Shown: positions 1-7,063, counted from the first letter of the stretch. The stretch: 11,080 nucleotides of DNA from Vulcanimicrobiota bacterium (GCA_019245275.1 JAFARW010000014.1:1-11080); one strand, 5' to 3'. Numbers and translations are program-made. Notes: generated by a model from the sequence alone, not told the origin.

Positions 1-1027
1 CGTCGTCCGACGGCACGTACTTTGGCAGGTAGACGAGGTGGTGTCCGCCGAGGAAAGCCGGGTCGACAACGGTTGACATCTCGATGATCGCGCTGAACGG
101 CGCGTCGTCGGTGATGTTCGTGACGTAATACGGCGAGAGCCCGCGCCGCAACAGCAGCGAGGCACAGATGATTCCCTGGTAGCGGATGCTTTCGAGCGCG
201 CTCTTTTCGTACGGTGAGAGATCGGGGCAGAGTTCTAAGAGCAGCGGAGCATGAACCGTTGCGATAGCGCAATTGAATAGCTCTTCGCCACGATCGGAGA
301 CAATTGCGACGGATCGCCCATCAGAGCCGCGGATCGCACGAACCCGCGCCCCGAGGCGGACGTCCACTCCCAGCCGCTGCAATTTAACCGCAAACGCGTC
401 TAAAATGCGCCCGTAGCCGCCCGGGACGTAACCGAAGAGCTCCTTTTTCATGCCGGTGCGACGAGCCGCATACATGCGAGCAATGATCGCCCAGATGAAG
501 GCTGCCGATGCACGTTCATCGTTTGCGCCCAGCTTCGCGCGCAAGAGCGGTCGCCACAGCTTCTCGTACGTACGCGAACCCGAGTAGCGGCGCAGCCACT
601 GCGCGACGGGAATGGATTCCAGATCGGCGGCAGACTTGATCCTGGAGGCGTAGAGTATCGTCGCACCGAGCCGCAGCTTGTCAACGAGTCCGAGAGGCGG
701 AAAACGAAGAAACTCGAGCGTGTTCGAAAGTGAGTGGAGCGCGCCGTCGGCGTAGAAGCCGGTCTTCGTCTCAACCCAGCGGATCTCGTCATCCAACTCA
801 AGTTCAGCAAGCATGCGCCGCAAGAAGCGATCGGAACGCAACGTTACATGGTAGTGCTTGTCCCAGATGATGTCACCCAGTTGCCAGCAGGCGGCGAGGC
901 CGCCGAGTTGGGGCGCGGCTTCGAAGAGCGTCACGCGTTGGCCGGCTTCACTCAAGCGCAGCGCGAGCGTCATTCCCAACATGCCGCCACCGACGATCGC
1001 ACATCGCGGCGCGCCGTTTACGGACAT
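1..1027 (-). CDS. FAD/NAD(P)-dependent amine-oxidase-fold oxidoreductase, 3' end cut by window edge
   Basis: The frame runs open from an ATG at 1027 to the left edge, giving 342 codons without a stop. The N-terminus is a Rossmann dinucleotide-binding motif, IVGGGMLG at residues 11-18, followed by the ribose-binding acid E36 (TLFEA) and a second LGGLA motif at 41-45, the hallmark of the amine oxidase, protoporphyrinogen oxidase and phytoene desaturase fold. A later PGGYGR motif fits the same superfamily. The start lies one base past the TAG of the upstream acetyltransferase (TAGCATG), so translation is probably coupled. Relatives often sit in polysaccharide or lipid-carrier glycan operons with uncertain substrates. 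A sugar or polyprenol oxidoreductase role is inference from context, and the flavin-binding assignment is firm. A UDP-galactopyranose mutase or carotenoid-type desaturase is less likely, since I see no diagnostic motif for either. The C-terminus is outside the window. Confidence 0.9.
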   Translation of the reverse strand, partial: MSVNGAPRCAIVGGGMLGMTLALRLSEAGQRVTLFEAAPQLGGLAACWQLGDIIWDKHYHVTLRSDRFLRRMLAELELDDEIRWVETKTGFYADGALHSLSNTLEFLRFPPLGLVDKLRLGATILYASRIKSAADLESIPVAQWLRRYSGSRTYEKLWRPLLRAKLGANDERASAAFIWAIIARMYAARRTGMKKELFGYVPGGYGRILDAFAVKLQRLGVDVRLGARVRAIRGSDGRSVAIVSDRGEELFNCAIATVHAPLLLELCPDLSPYEKSALESIRYQGIICASLLLRRGLSPYYVTNITDDAPFSAIIEMSTVVDPAFLGGHHLVYLPKYVPSDD

Positions 1028-1028
1028 G

Positions 1029-1646
1029 CTAAATATTTGGCGCCAGCTCCTGAACGAGCGGCCCAACCGTTTCGAACGCTCGGCCGCACACGGCACAACT
1101 TCCGCGCCACCGCGTCCTTCGCTCGGCGTCAAATCGGTGCAGCAATTGCCCGCATGCGCAAACGCAACCCGCCAACCGCGCCGGGTTGCCACAAACAAGA
1201 TGGTAGGGTGCCACCGAACGCGTAACGACCGATCCCATGCCGACCATCGAAAATGCGCCGACCTCGATACCGGGGCCGATTATCGCTCCCGCACCAAGCG
1301 TGGCTCCTCGACGAACGATCGTCGAAAGCGTTCGTTCGTCCGCTTCAGAGGACCGTAAAGTGCTAAAATCATCTGCCATTGCGCGGGGAAACCGATCGTT
1401 TGTAAAGATGACACCGGCACTGACCATTGCGCCGTCTTCGATTTCGACGCCGGTGCAAATATAAACGAAAGCGTTGATCTTGACGAAGTTTCCGATGCGC
1501 ACGCCGGTGCCGATGTAGGTCTTTTCGCCCACGATACAGTCGTGACCGAGTTGCGCTCCCACTCGTATATGGACGTTATCCCAAATCGCCGTATGGGCAC
1601 CGATCGTCACGCCGTCTTCGACGATCGCGGTTCGGTGAACGCGCAC
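1029..1646 (-). CDS. Left-handed beta-helix N-acetyltransferase, WbpD/WlbB-like, with zinc ribbon
   Basis: A 205-residue hexapeptide-repeat acyltransferase. Repeats of the type [I/V]GxxxxI cover about residues 1-80 and 108-145 and would form a trimeric left-handed beta-helix that binds acetyl-CoA. The motif FTNDRFPRA at 81-89 is characteristic of nucleotide-sugar 3-N-acetyltransferases such as WbpD, WlbB and FdtC, and lies in the loop that approaches the amino-sugar acceptor. A GNPARLAG turn at 153-160 ends the helix. The tail carries C163, C165, C184 and C187 in a CxC...CxxC pattern, a small zinc ribbon also found in part of this family. The likely reaction is acetylation of the 3-amino group of a UDP- or dTDP-sugar. 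The start is GTG, 4 bases after the stop of the dehydrogenase gene and within the operon. The family is confident; the exact sugar is not determined. Confidence 0.92.
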   Translation of the reverse strand: MRVHRTAIVEDGVTIGAHTAIWDNVHIRVGAQLGHDCIVGEKTYIGTGVRIGNFVKINAFVYICTGVEIEDGAMVSAGVIFTNDRFPRAMADDFSTLRSSEADERTLSTIVRRGATLGAGAIIGPGIEVGAFSMVGMGSVVTRSVAPYHLVCGNPARLAGCVCACGQLLHRFDAERRTRWRGSCAVCGRAFETVGPLVQELAPNI

Positions 1647-1650
1647 GCTT

Positions 1651-2673
1651 CTAGATAGCGGCTACCGCCAGCTCCGGTAACACCGGAGCCGCATGCACGG
1701 ACGTCCAACCATTGCGACGAAGTGCGCGGTAAGCTGACTCGATAACCTCAACGGATGCAAGCGCATCTTCCGGCGTGATGCGTAGCGGCTCTTGATGCCG
1801 AATCGCCGCGCAGAAATTCTCGATCTGCGCGCAAAAAGCGCGGGTCTTGTCGTAGCCGGAGCCAAACGATATCCAGTCCCCGCTTGAATCCGTGCGGTAG
1901 CGCGAGCCGTTCCAACCAACGGTGATCGTTCCCGCAGAACCATAGATTTCGATGTAATTCGTCGTTGTTTTTTGGATGCTCCACGACAGATCGATGCTGC
2001 CCATCACTCCCTCGCAGCTTCTGACGAACAACCGCACCGTATCTTCGACGACGAGATCCTGGACGCGCTTTCCTTCAACCGCCTGAACCCATTCCAAAGC
2101 GCCCAGGAAGTAACGCATGATATCGACGGAGTGCGTTCCGTTGTCGATCAAGACTCCGCCGCCGCTCAGATCCGGATTGGAGTTCCAGCGCGCAAGCATG
2201 GGAACGCGCGACGTAAAGCTATTTTCAAATAGGATCAGCTCGCCGATTAATCCCGATGCGACCATCGCCTTCGCACGCACGACATCGTCGACGTAGCGAA
2301 ACTTCGAGCCCATCGTAAGCTTCACGCCGGAGCTTTTGGCGCTTTCAACCATCGAACGTGCATCTTCGATCGTGAGGCTGAGCGGCTTCTCGCACAAGGT
2401 GTGGATGCCGTGCGCAGTGAGAAAATTGGCGATCGCAGCGTGCGTTTTCGGCGGCGTACAAACGATTGCGCTCTCGATGTCGCTGCCCGCGACCATCGCC
2501 TCGACGGTCGCGTATGCGTCGCAACGATGCAGCGCAGAGAGACGCGCTGCAGCGCCGGGCAACACATCGGCAATTGCGACAAGCTTCCCATCTTTCGACT
2601 TTTCGAGTGCTTGCGCGTAGACCGCCCCAATCGCGCCCGCGCCGACGATTGCAAAGCGCATCTTCTTGCGCAT
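1651..2673 (-). CDS. Gfo/Idh/MocA family NAD(P)-dependent sugar dehydrogenase, WbpB/WlbA-like
   Basis: A 340-residue protein of normal family length. The N-terminal Rossmann domain starts with FAIVGAGAIG (residues 7-16). Next come the VCTPPKTHA strand (71-79) and the family signature CEKPLSL (94-100) with catalytic lysine K96. The C-terminal substrate domain has GGGVLIDNGTHSVD (171-184), which carries D177, H181 and D184 of the active-site helix. In the WbpB/WlbA pathway this enzyme oxidises C3 of a UDP-hexosaminuronic acid to the 3-keto sugar for the partner aminotransferase. Its place between an aminotransferase and a WbpD-like acetyltransferase supports that role. Its ATG overlaps the TGA of the aminotransferase by one base (TGATG, 2671-2675), so the two products are probably made in step. 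Another 3-keto sugar substrate is possible. The family is certain; the substrate is inferred from neighbours. Confidence 0.93.
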   Translation of the reverse strand: MRKKMRFAIVGAGAIGAVYAQALEKSKDGKLVAIADVLPGAAARLSALHRCDAYATVEAMVAGSDIESAIVCTPPKTHAAIANFLTAHGIHTLCEKPLSLTIEDARSMVESAKSSGVKLTMGSKFRYVDDVVRAKAMVASGLIGELILFENSFTSRVPMLARWNSNPDLSGGGVLIDNGTHSVDIMRYFLGALEWVQAVEGKRVQDLVVEDTVRLFVRSCEGVMGSIDLSWSIQKTTTNYIEIYGSAGTITVGWNGSRYRTDSSGDWISFGSGYDKTRAFCAQIENFCAAIRHQEPLRITPEDALASVEVIESAYRALRRNGWTSVHAAPVLPELAVAAI

Positions 2674-3872
2674 CAGGCCGTCGCCTCAGCCAGCGCGCTC
2701 GCCAAAAATTCGACGTGTTCTTCGGTGTAGCACTCGGACCAAGGAAGAACGAGCACCGCACTAAGCGCATCGAACGTTCCCGGAAAGCGTTCTGGAGTGT
2801 AATCGAGCGCAGCATTTGTCGCTAGTGTGAACGGATATCGGCTTTCTCCGAAAGTGCGCTGGCGAGCGAAGACCTCGCACGCAAATGCGGGCTTCTTAAT
2901 GTAGCGCGGCGCCGAAGCGATGCCGCGCTTCGCCAGTCGCTGCGCAACGGCTTCTGCGCCCCCCACGACGATACGCTCGTCGACACGCAACGGATATTTC
3001 CAATAGACGTGGACGTCGCCCGGAACGTACGCCGGAGCACGCAAGCCGGCGTTGGACCGCAATCGAGTCGTTAACTCCTGAGCGCGCGCGATTCGGCGGC
3101 AGACGGACGGAACGAGTTTCGGAAGCTGCGCGAATGCAACCGCTCCCTGAAGCTCGGTCATCCGGTAGTTCAGCGCTAAGAAATAGTGATCCGGATCGGG
3201 GTCGCCGTAGCCCCACGCCTTGTTGATGAAGAGTCGCACGCGCCGCGCTAGGTGATCGTCGTTCGTCGTGACGATGCCGCCCTCACCGGTCGTGATGTGT
3301 TTGCCTTGTTGAAGACTGTAACACGCAAGCACGCCGAAGGTGCCGACATTCTGGCCGCGATGTTGCGCGCAATAGGCTTGCGCGCAATCCTCGACGACTG
3401 GGACCTTCGCATCTTGCGCGACCTCCATGATTGCCGTCATGTCGGCCGGATTGCCGAACAGATGCGTCACGATGATTGCTCGGGTACGCTTCGTCAACCG
3501 CGCAGCGATCGACGCTCCCGTCACATTGAACGTCTGCGGATCGACGTCGGCGAACACCGGCACCGCGCCTTGGTAGAGAATTGGCGCTACTGCGCCCATG
3601 TCAGTGATCGCCGTCGTAATCACTTCATCGCCGGGCTCTAAATCTAGAGCGGCGAGCGCGGTGTGAATTGCGGCCGTCCCCGACGCGCAGGCAGCCGCGT
3701 GTTTCACTCCCATCAACGATGCGAACCTCGACTCGAAGCGGCTCACGAACGTGCCCTTCGTTGATGTCAGCGTACCGGATCGGATAACTTCAGCGAGCGC
3801 CGCAATCTCTTCTTGCCCGAGCGTTCTCCCGCTCGCGTCCTGGTCGCTCGGCAGGCGCATCGCGCGCGGCAT
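2673..3872 (-). CDS. DegT/DnrJ/EryC1/StrS aminotransferase, WbpE-like nucleotide-sugar transaminase
   Basis: A 399-residue PLP enzyme of fold type I, at usual family length. Visible motifs are CASGTAAI (62-69, phosphate-binding), GDEVIT (81-86), HLFGNPADM (137-145), EDCAQA (161-166, with D162 expected to pair with the PLP nitrogen) and QGKHITTGEGG (189-199, with K191 as the internal aldimine lysine). The HITTGEGG form is typical of sugar aminotransferases that act on 3-keto or 4-keto nucleotide sugars. With the adjacent Gfo/Idh/MocA dehydrogenase and WbpD-like acetyltransferase, the likely job is transamination of a 3-keto UDP-sugar from glutamate. The ATG at 3872 lies 5 bases after the TGA of the upstream glycosyltransferase; an in-frame ATG four codons later is an alternative. 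The stop overlaps the next start. The family is firm; regiospecificity is inferred from the gene set. Confidence 0.94.
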   Translation of the reverse strand: MPRAMRLPSDQDASGRTLGQEEIAALAEVIRSGTLTSTKGTFVSRFESRFASLMGVKHAAACASGTAAIHTALAALDLEPGDEVITTAITDMGAVAPILYQGAVPVFADVDPQTFNVTGASIAARLTKRTRAIIVTHLFGNPADMTAIMEVAQDAKVPVVEDCAQAYCAQHRGQNVGTFGVLACYSLQQGKHITTGEGGIVTTNDDHLARRVRLFINKAWGYGDPDPDHYFLALNYRMTELQGAVAFAQLPKLVPSVCRRIARAQELTTRLRSNAGLRAPAYVPGDVHVYWKYPLRVDERIVVGGAEAVAQRLAKRGIASAPRYIKKPAFACEVFARQRTFGESRYPFTLATNAALDYTPERFPGTFDALSAVLVLPWSECYTEEHVEFLASALAEATA

Positions 3873-3877
3873 GGCGA

Positions 3878-4906
3878 TCAGGACCGTCCTCCCAACCGCC
3901 GCGAGCCGGCCGCGACCAGATTGAAGAGATCTTCAAAGTTCTTCTTATTGTGGAGCGAAATCAAGCCGGCGCAAAATAGCTGACACGCGAGCAGCAAGGT
4001 CACGGCAAAGAGAAGCAGCGATTTATCATCGTGCGTCGCGACTCGTATGAAGGCGTAGGTCGCGACCAGCGTGCAGATCGCCGCCGGAATGAGAAAAAAC
4101 ATCGCGGGCCGGAAAAGAAAGGCCCAAATCAAGAGCGACTGCACGTAAGCAACAAAGTTGATGCTCGAGCGTCCCTGTCGGCCTTTCGTTGGGCGATTCC
4201 AACGCAATGAGGCGGGAACTTCAACGATGCGCGCGCGCAGAATCTGTGCCTGTCGAACGATGTCGGCATTGACTTCCATTCCGACCGCCCGGAAGTTCAG
4301 CGAGCGCAAAAATGCTGCGTCGTATGCTCGGACCATCCCGGTGAGCGTTGCAAGATGCGCGTTTGAAGCCAGGGCCAGCAGCCGATTTGCGCAACGGCTC
4401 GCGACGCGACGCATCAACGGCACAGCGGCGACCGCGCCGCCTCGCATGTAAGGAGATGCCACCGCAACCATCGCGCCTTCGCGGACGATCGCCGTAAGCA
4501 GTCGTTCGATATGGTGTGGAGCGTAACTCAAGTCGGCGTCCATCGTTACGATGTAGTCGCCGGCGCAATTGCTGAAGCCGAGCTTCAGCGCTTGCCCAAG
4601 CCCAAAGTTTAGCGGCTGTCCGACGACGCGAACGTTCGGCTTGTCGGCAGCGAATTCGCTCGCGACGTGGCGCGTGTTATCGGTACTGCCGTCATCGACG
4701 ACGACGATTTCAAATCGGAAGCGCTCCCCGAGCGAGTTCATGTAATGCCAGAGCTCGGCCAAGGTCGCGGCGAGGATCGGTTCCTCGTTGAATGCCGGCA
4801 CAAGTACCGAAACAAACGGCTTGCGCGTCTCTGCGCGCGCCGCTCCGTTACGGGCCCCAAGCAAATAAGGCGTACTCGAGATCGCTTCTATACCTTCCGG
4901 CGGCAC
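3878..4906 (-). CDS. Family 2 glycosyltransferase with C-terminal membrane anchor, polyprenyl-phosphate glycosyltransferase type
   Basis: A 342-residue GT-A fold enzyme. After a 30-residue leader come VSVLVPAFNEE (32-42), VVVDDGSTDNT (68-78) with the nucleotide-binding D71-D72, and TMDADLS (121-127) with the metal-binding DAD at 123-125. LTGMVRAY (188-195) and EVNADIV (211-217) match the dolichyl-phosphate mannose synthase/GtrB branch. Two hydrophobic helices follow at about 255-287 and 296-318, giving a membrane anchor with a basic tail. The likely role is transfer of a sugar from a nucleotide donor to polyprenyl phosphate on the inner leaflet; direct glycan extension is the alternative. The start is GTG; an in-frame TAA lies a short way upstream, and no other good start lies between. 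This is the first gene of the five-gene operon, so its upstream region probably holds the operon promoter. Confidence 0.92.
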   Translation of the reverse strand: MPPEGIEAISSTPYLLGARNGAARAETRKPFVSVLVPAFNEEPILAATLAELWHYMNSLGERFRFEIVVVDDGSTDNTRHVASEFAADKPNVRVVGQPLNFGLGQALKLGFSNCAGDYIVTMDADLSYAPHHIERLLTAIVREGAMVAVASPYMRGGAVAAVPLMRRVASRCANRLLALASNAHLATLTGMVRAYDAAFLRSLNFRAVGMEVNADIVRQAQILRARIVEVPASLRWNRPTKGRQGRSSINFVAYVQSLLIWAFLFRPAMFFLIPAAICTLVATYAFIRVATHDDKSLLLFAVTLLLACQLFCAGLISLHNKKNFEDLFNLVAAGSRRLGGRS

Positions 4907-4946
4907 TGCAAAGCAGTCCGCTCCACATGCTCTTGTTTACGACTCT

Positions 4947-4977
4947 AAAGAAAAGAGCACCGGAAGTAAGCCGGCGC
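4947..4977 (-). terminator. Probable intrinsic terminator downstream of the response regulator
   Basis: On the minus strand a 7-bp stem, GCGCCGG paired with CCGGTGC (one G-T wobble, 7-base loop), is followed at once by TCTTTTCTTT. This is the classic GC hairpin plus T-tract arrangement. It lies 67 bases or more past the stop of the response-regulator gene and 41 bases before the glycosyltransferase start. It would end the regulator transcript, or act as an attenuator if the sugar-operon promoter lies farther upstream. Confidence 0.6.
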
Positions 4978-5000
4978 CCATCCCTGTGATAAGGTACTTG

Positions 5001-5026
5001 GGACCTTTAGCGTTGGGCTAAAGGCC
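5001..5026. repeat. Strong inverted repeat between the response regulator and the sugar operon
   Basis: CCTTTAGC (5004-5011) and GCTAAAGG (5017-5024) form a perfect 8-bp inverted repeat around a 5-base loop. GG/CC at 5001-5002 and 5025-5026 extend it past one bulged A. No T-tract follows on either strand, so it does not look like a terminator. It could be an operator for the flanking regulator, whose NarL relatives bind inverted repeats, or a stem of a structured leader RNA. The function is unproven. Confidence 0.6.
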
Positions 5027-5043
5027 TACGAAACCCCTAAATC

Positions 5044-5760
5044 TTAAGCGAAGCCGCTCCGAATCGCGTGGACCGCCGCTTGAGAGCGTGCGGAGATATT
5101 GAGCTTCGAAAAGATGCGGCTCACGTGGTTTTTCACCGTCTTCTCAGAAAGCGAGAGTCGAGCGCCGATCTCCTTGTTCGAAAGGCCCTTGGCAATCAGC
5201 GTGACGATCTCAATCTCACGACGTGAGAGCTCGCAGGCGTCGTTCCCATCGTGCATCGTCCGGCGGCGAAGGATGCCGCCGGCCAGGCGCGCGTCGACGT
5301 AGGGGTCGCCTTTCGCGACGACCTTGATTGCCTGGCGAAATTCCTGCGGAATGATGTCTTTCATGATGTAACCGCTGGCGCCCGCAGTAAGACAACGCTG
5401 CATCAATTCCGGTTCGCTGCGCCCCGAGAGAATGCAGACGGATACATTCGGCAGTTCCTTGCGACATTGCGCGATCTGCTCGGCAACGTCGAGCAGGGAG
5501 TAACGATCGGGTCCGGTGTGCTCGATATCGAGGATGATGATATCGGGCCGTCTCGCGGCCAGTGCGGCCGACGCAATCGATGGTGCATCGCACACGACTT
5601 GTAGATCCGGATCTGCCGCAAGCATCATGCTCAGCGCCTTTGAAAAAAGGCGCTGAGTTTCAATGATGGCTACTTTGACGGGTCGAGCGTTTTCAGCGTG
5701 GCCGTCAGTGGCGACGCTCAAGTTGTCTAGCCGCTGCTCGGCGAGCGTGCTCGTCAACAC
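5044..5760 (-). CDS. NarL/FixJ-type response regulator with degenerate acidic pocket
   Basis: A 238-residue, two-domain DNA-binding protein. A receiver domain spans about residues 28-150, with the phosphoacceptor aspartate D78 (IIILDIE), S112 (CILSG) and the conserved lysine K134 (GYIMKD). The usual DD pair after the first strand is replaced by E34-T35, leaving only one acidic metal ligand, which may weaken or alter phosphorylation. A LuxR-type helix-turn-helix lies at about 178-235, with SRREIEIVTLIAKG, SNKEIGARL and SEKTVKNHVSRI. No histidine kinase lies in the window, so the partner is elsewhere or absent. The start is read as GTG at 5760; an AGAGG site lies 3 bases upstream of it, which makes the next codon, TTG at 5757, an alternative with better spacing. 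An ATG two bases upstream is out of frame and stops at once. The gene lies between the S53-like gene and the sugar operon and may control either. Confidence 0.93.
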   Translation of the reverse strand: MLTSTLAEQRLDNLSVATDGHAENARPVKVAIIETQRLFSKALSMMLAADPDLQVVCDAPSIASAALAARRPDIIILDIEHTGPDRYSLLDVAEQIAQCRKELPNVSVCILSGRSEPELMQRCLTAGASGYIMKDIIPQEFRQAIKVVAKGDPYVDARLAGGILRRRTMHDGNDACELSRREIEIVTLIAKGLSNKEIGARLSLSEKTVKNHVSRIFSKLNISARSQAAVHAIRSGFA

Positions 5761-5763
5761 ATG

Positions 5764-5768
5764 CCTCT
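5764..5768 (-). promoter_or_regulatory. Ribosome binding site AGAGG bearing on the response-regulator start
   Basis: AGAGG on the minus strand lies 3 bases from the GTG at 5760 and 6 bases from the in-frame TTG at 5757. The spacing slightly favours TTG, but the difference is one residue. Confidence 0.4.
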
Positions 5769-5830
5769 GATCGGAAGCGCGTACGACAAAAGTCGCGACA
5801 CGTTAGCGGTCATTCTTCGCCCAATGTAAA

Positions 5831-5846
5831 GGTTAAGAGCTTAACC
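5831..5846. repeat. 16-base inverted repeat upstream of the response regulator
   Basis: GGTTAAG and CTTAACC form 7-base arms around a 2-base centre. As RNA this gives a 6-bp stem with a 4-base loop, followed on the minus strand by TTTACATT, so a weak terminator for the S53-like gene is possible. The AT-rich symmetric form, and its place about 70 bases before the regulator start next to a TTTACA that could serve as a -35 element, suggest an operator instead. Neither reading is proven. Confidence 0.45.
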
Positions 5847-5883
5847 GGGCCATACCGGAAATTAGGTAGGCCGCAGTTGGTCC

Positions 5884-7047
5884 TTAGAATCCGCCGACTC
5901 CGATCGGCGAGCCCAGACCTGTTTGGACGTCCGAAGGAATGCTGCGAAAGAAAGTCGGCCGCGCGTATGAGTAGCTCGGTGCATCACCCCTGCCGGCAAG
6001 CGCGTAGGAGGCGGCGACGATTGGCGCTCCGACGCTCGTTCCGCCCGCGACGACCCAGCCGCCAGCAAAGATGCTGAGGATTCCGACGCCCGTATTGGGA
6101 TCGGCAACTGCGGCCACGTCAACTGCTCGACGGGACCCACAGCTCGTTCCGCTCTGCCAGACCGGCTTCGAAACATATGCGCTGCAGCCACCGCCGCTAT
6201 AGAGCCAAGCGGTCTCCCTCGGATTTGAGGTCATTGATAGGCTCGTGCCGCCAACCGACGTGACATACGGCGACGCGCCGGGATACGACGGCGCATGGTG
6301 ATCGCCGCTGCTGGCGGTGATTGCGATGCCGGGATGGTTATAGTGCACGTCTTCCGCCTGCTCGCCGGCCCACTCCGGAGCATAGTAGCTATTGCTGATT
6401 GCGGTGGGGTGGAAGCGGGCCGCCGTGTCGACCGTAGCCCCAAGGTCGTCGACCGACGCCGAATTTGCTTCAAACAGAAGTATCTTGCAAGCCGGACAGA
6501 CCGCCGAAACCATCTCCACGTCCAGCGCGATCTCTTGCGCCCAGTTAGGGTTCAGACGCGGATAGGAACCGGCTTTTCCGGATTGGTTGAGTTTTTGGAA
6601 ACAACCGTTGCGGCTCGTGCAAGACGGCAAACCAAACACCGCTCGGTACAGATCCATTTCCACTTCGACCAGCGGATCATCGAAAGCATCGACGATCGCA
6701 ACGGTTCCGGAGCCGCCTTCAGGAAGATTATATGCGGCGGTCAGATCGCTCGGATGAAGACCGGGCACGAGAGACGCGAGCAGATGTCCGTTCGGGTTCG
6801 GTTTGATGTTGATATTGATAACGATCGTGCACTGCGTTAGCTTCCCCGAGGCCGGCGCGCAGGGAAAGAGGCCGCCGGGCAAGCCATGAGCGTTCTCACC
6901 GGGATAGTAGCCGTCGGCACGATTGGGACCGCCGCTGCCGCCGGTCGCGGTCGGAGGCAATGCTGACGACTGACTCCACGGCGCGCCTGCGCCGCAGCCT
7001 CCCAAAGCGAGACCGAGCACAATGAAAATAAGGGCCGATTTAAACAA
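5884..7047 (-). CDS. S53 (sedolisin-like) peptidase-family lipoprotein with shortened C-terminus
   Basis: Read from a TTG at 7047 the protein has 387 residues and opens with a short signal and a lipobox, LALGGC, with the lipidated cysteine at residue 18; it should sit outside the membrane. The frame extends up to an ATG at 7098, but that start overlaps the regulator gene and puts 17 polar residues before the signal peptide. A GGGGGA site 4 bases before the TTG favours the shorter form. S53 landmarks are in order: QEIALDVEM (E172, D176), ITASSGD (oxyanion D249), VGGTS, and GGTSVGAP with nucleophile S338. Only about 95 residues lie between the lipobox and the catalytic core, so there is no full kumamolisin prodomain. 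After the serine the chain runs in some 30 residues to TGLGSPIGVGGF, with no room for the usual calcium-binding DxTxGxNG loop. It may be an active peptidase or a peptidase-like surface protein. Confidence 0.88.
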   Translation of the reverse strand: MFKSALIFIVLGLALGGCGAGAPWSQSSALPPTATGGSGGPNRADGYYPGENAHGLPGGLFPCAPASGKLTQCTIVININIKPNPNGHLLASLVPGLHPSDLTAAYNLPEGGSGTVAIVDAFDDPLVEVEMDLYRAVFGLPSCTSRNGCFQKLNQSGKAGSYPRLNPNWAQEIALDVEMVSAVCPACKILLFEANSASVDDLGATVDTAARFHPTAISNSYYAPEWAGEQAEDVHYNHPGIAITASSGDHHAPSYPGASPYVTSVGGTSLSMTSNPRETAWLYSGGGCSAYVSKPVWQSGTSCGSRRAVDVAAVADPNTGVGILSIFAGGWVVAGGTSVGAPIVAASYALAGRGDAPSYSYARPTFFRSIPSDVQTGLGSPIGVGGF

Positions 7048-7051
7048 GCCA

Positions 7052-7057
7052 TCCCCC
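7052..7057 (-). promoter_or_regulatory. Ribosome binding site deciding the TTG start of the S53-like gene
   Basis: GGGGGA on the minus strand lies 4 bases before the TTG at 7047 and just past the TAG (7064-7066) of the upstream regulator gene. It supports a non-overlapping start with a 16-base gap over the ATG at 7098, and it places the signal peptide directly at the N-terminus. Confidence 0.6.
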
Positions 7058-7063
7058 AACAAT

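Noticed and set aside
734..1358. Two plus-strand open frames of about 165 codons
   Set aside because: They are antisense to the flavoprotein and acetyltransferase genes, whose motifs are clear; the products look like GC-rich shadow translations.
5001..5026. The palindrome as an intrinsic terminator
   Set aside because: No T-tract follows on either strand; the better terminator is the next hairpin at 4947-4977.
4907..5043. Cyclic di-GMP riboswitch
   Set aside because: The characteristic GGGCAAACC-type and GCAAAGCC-type conserved segments are not visible on either strand.
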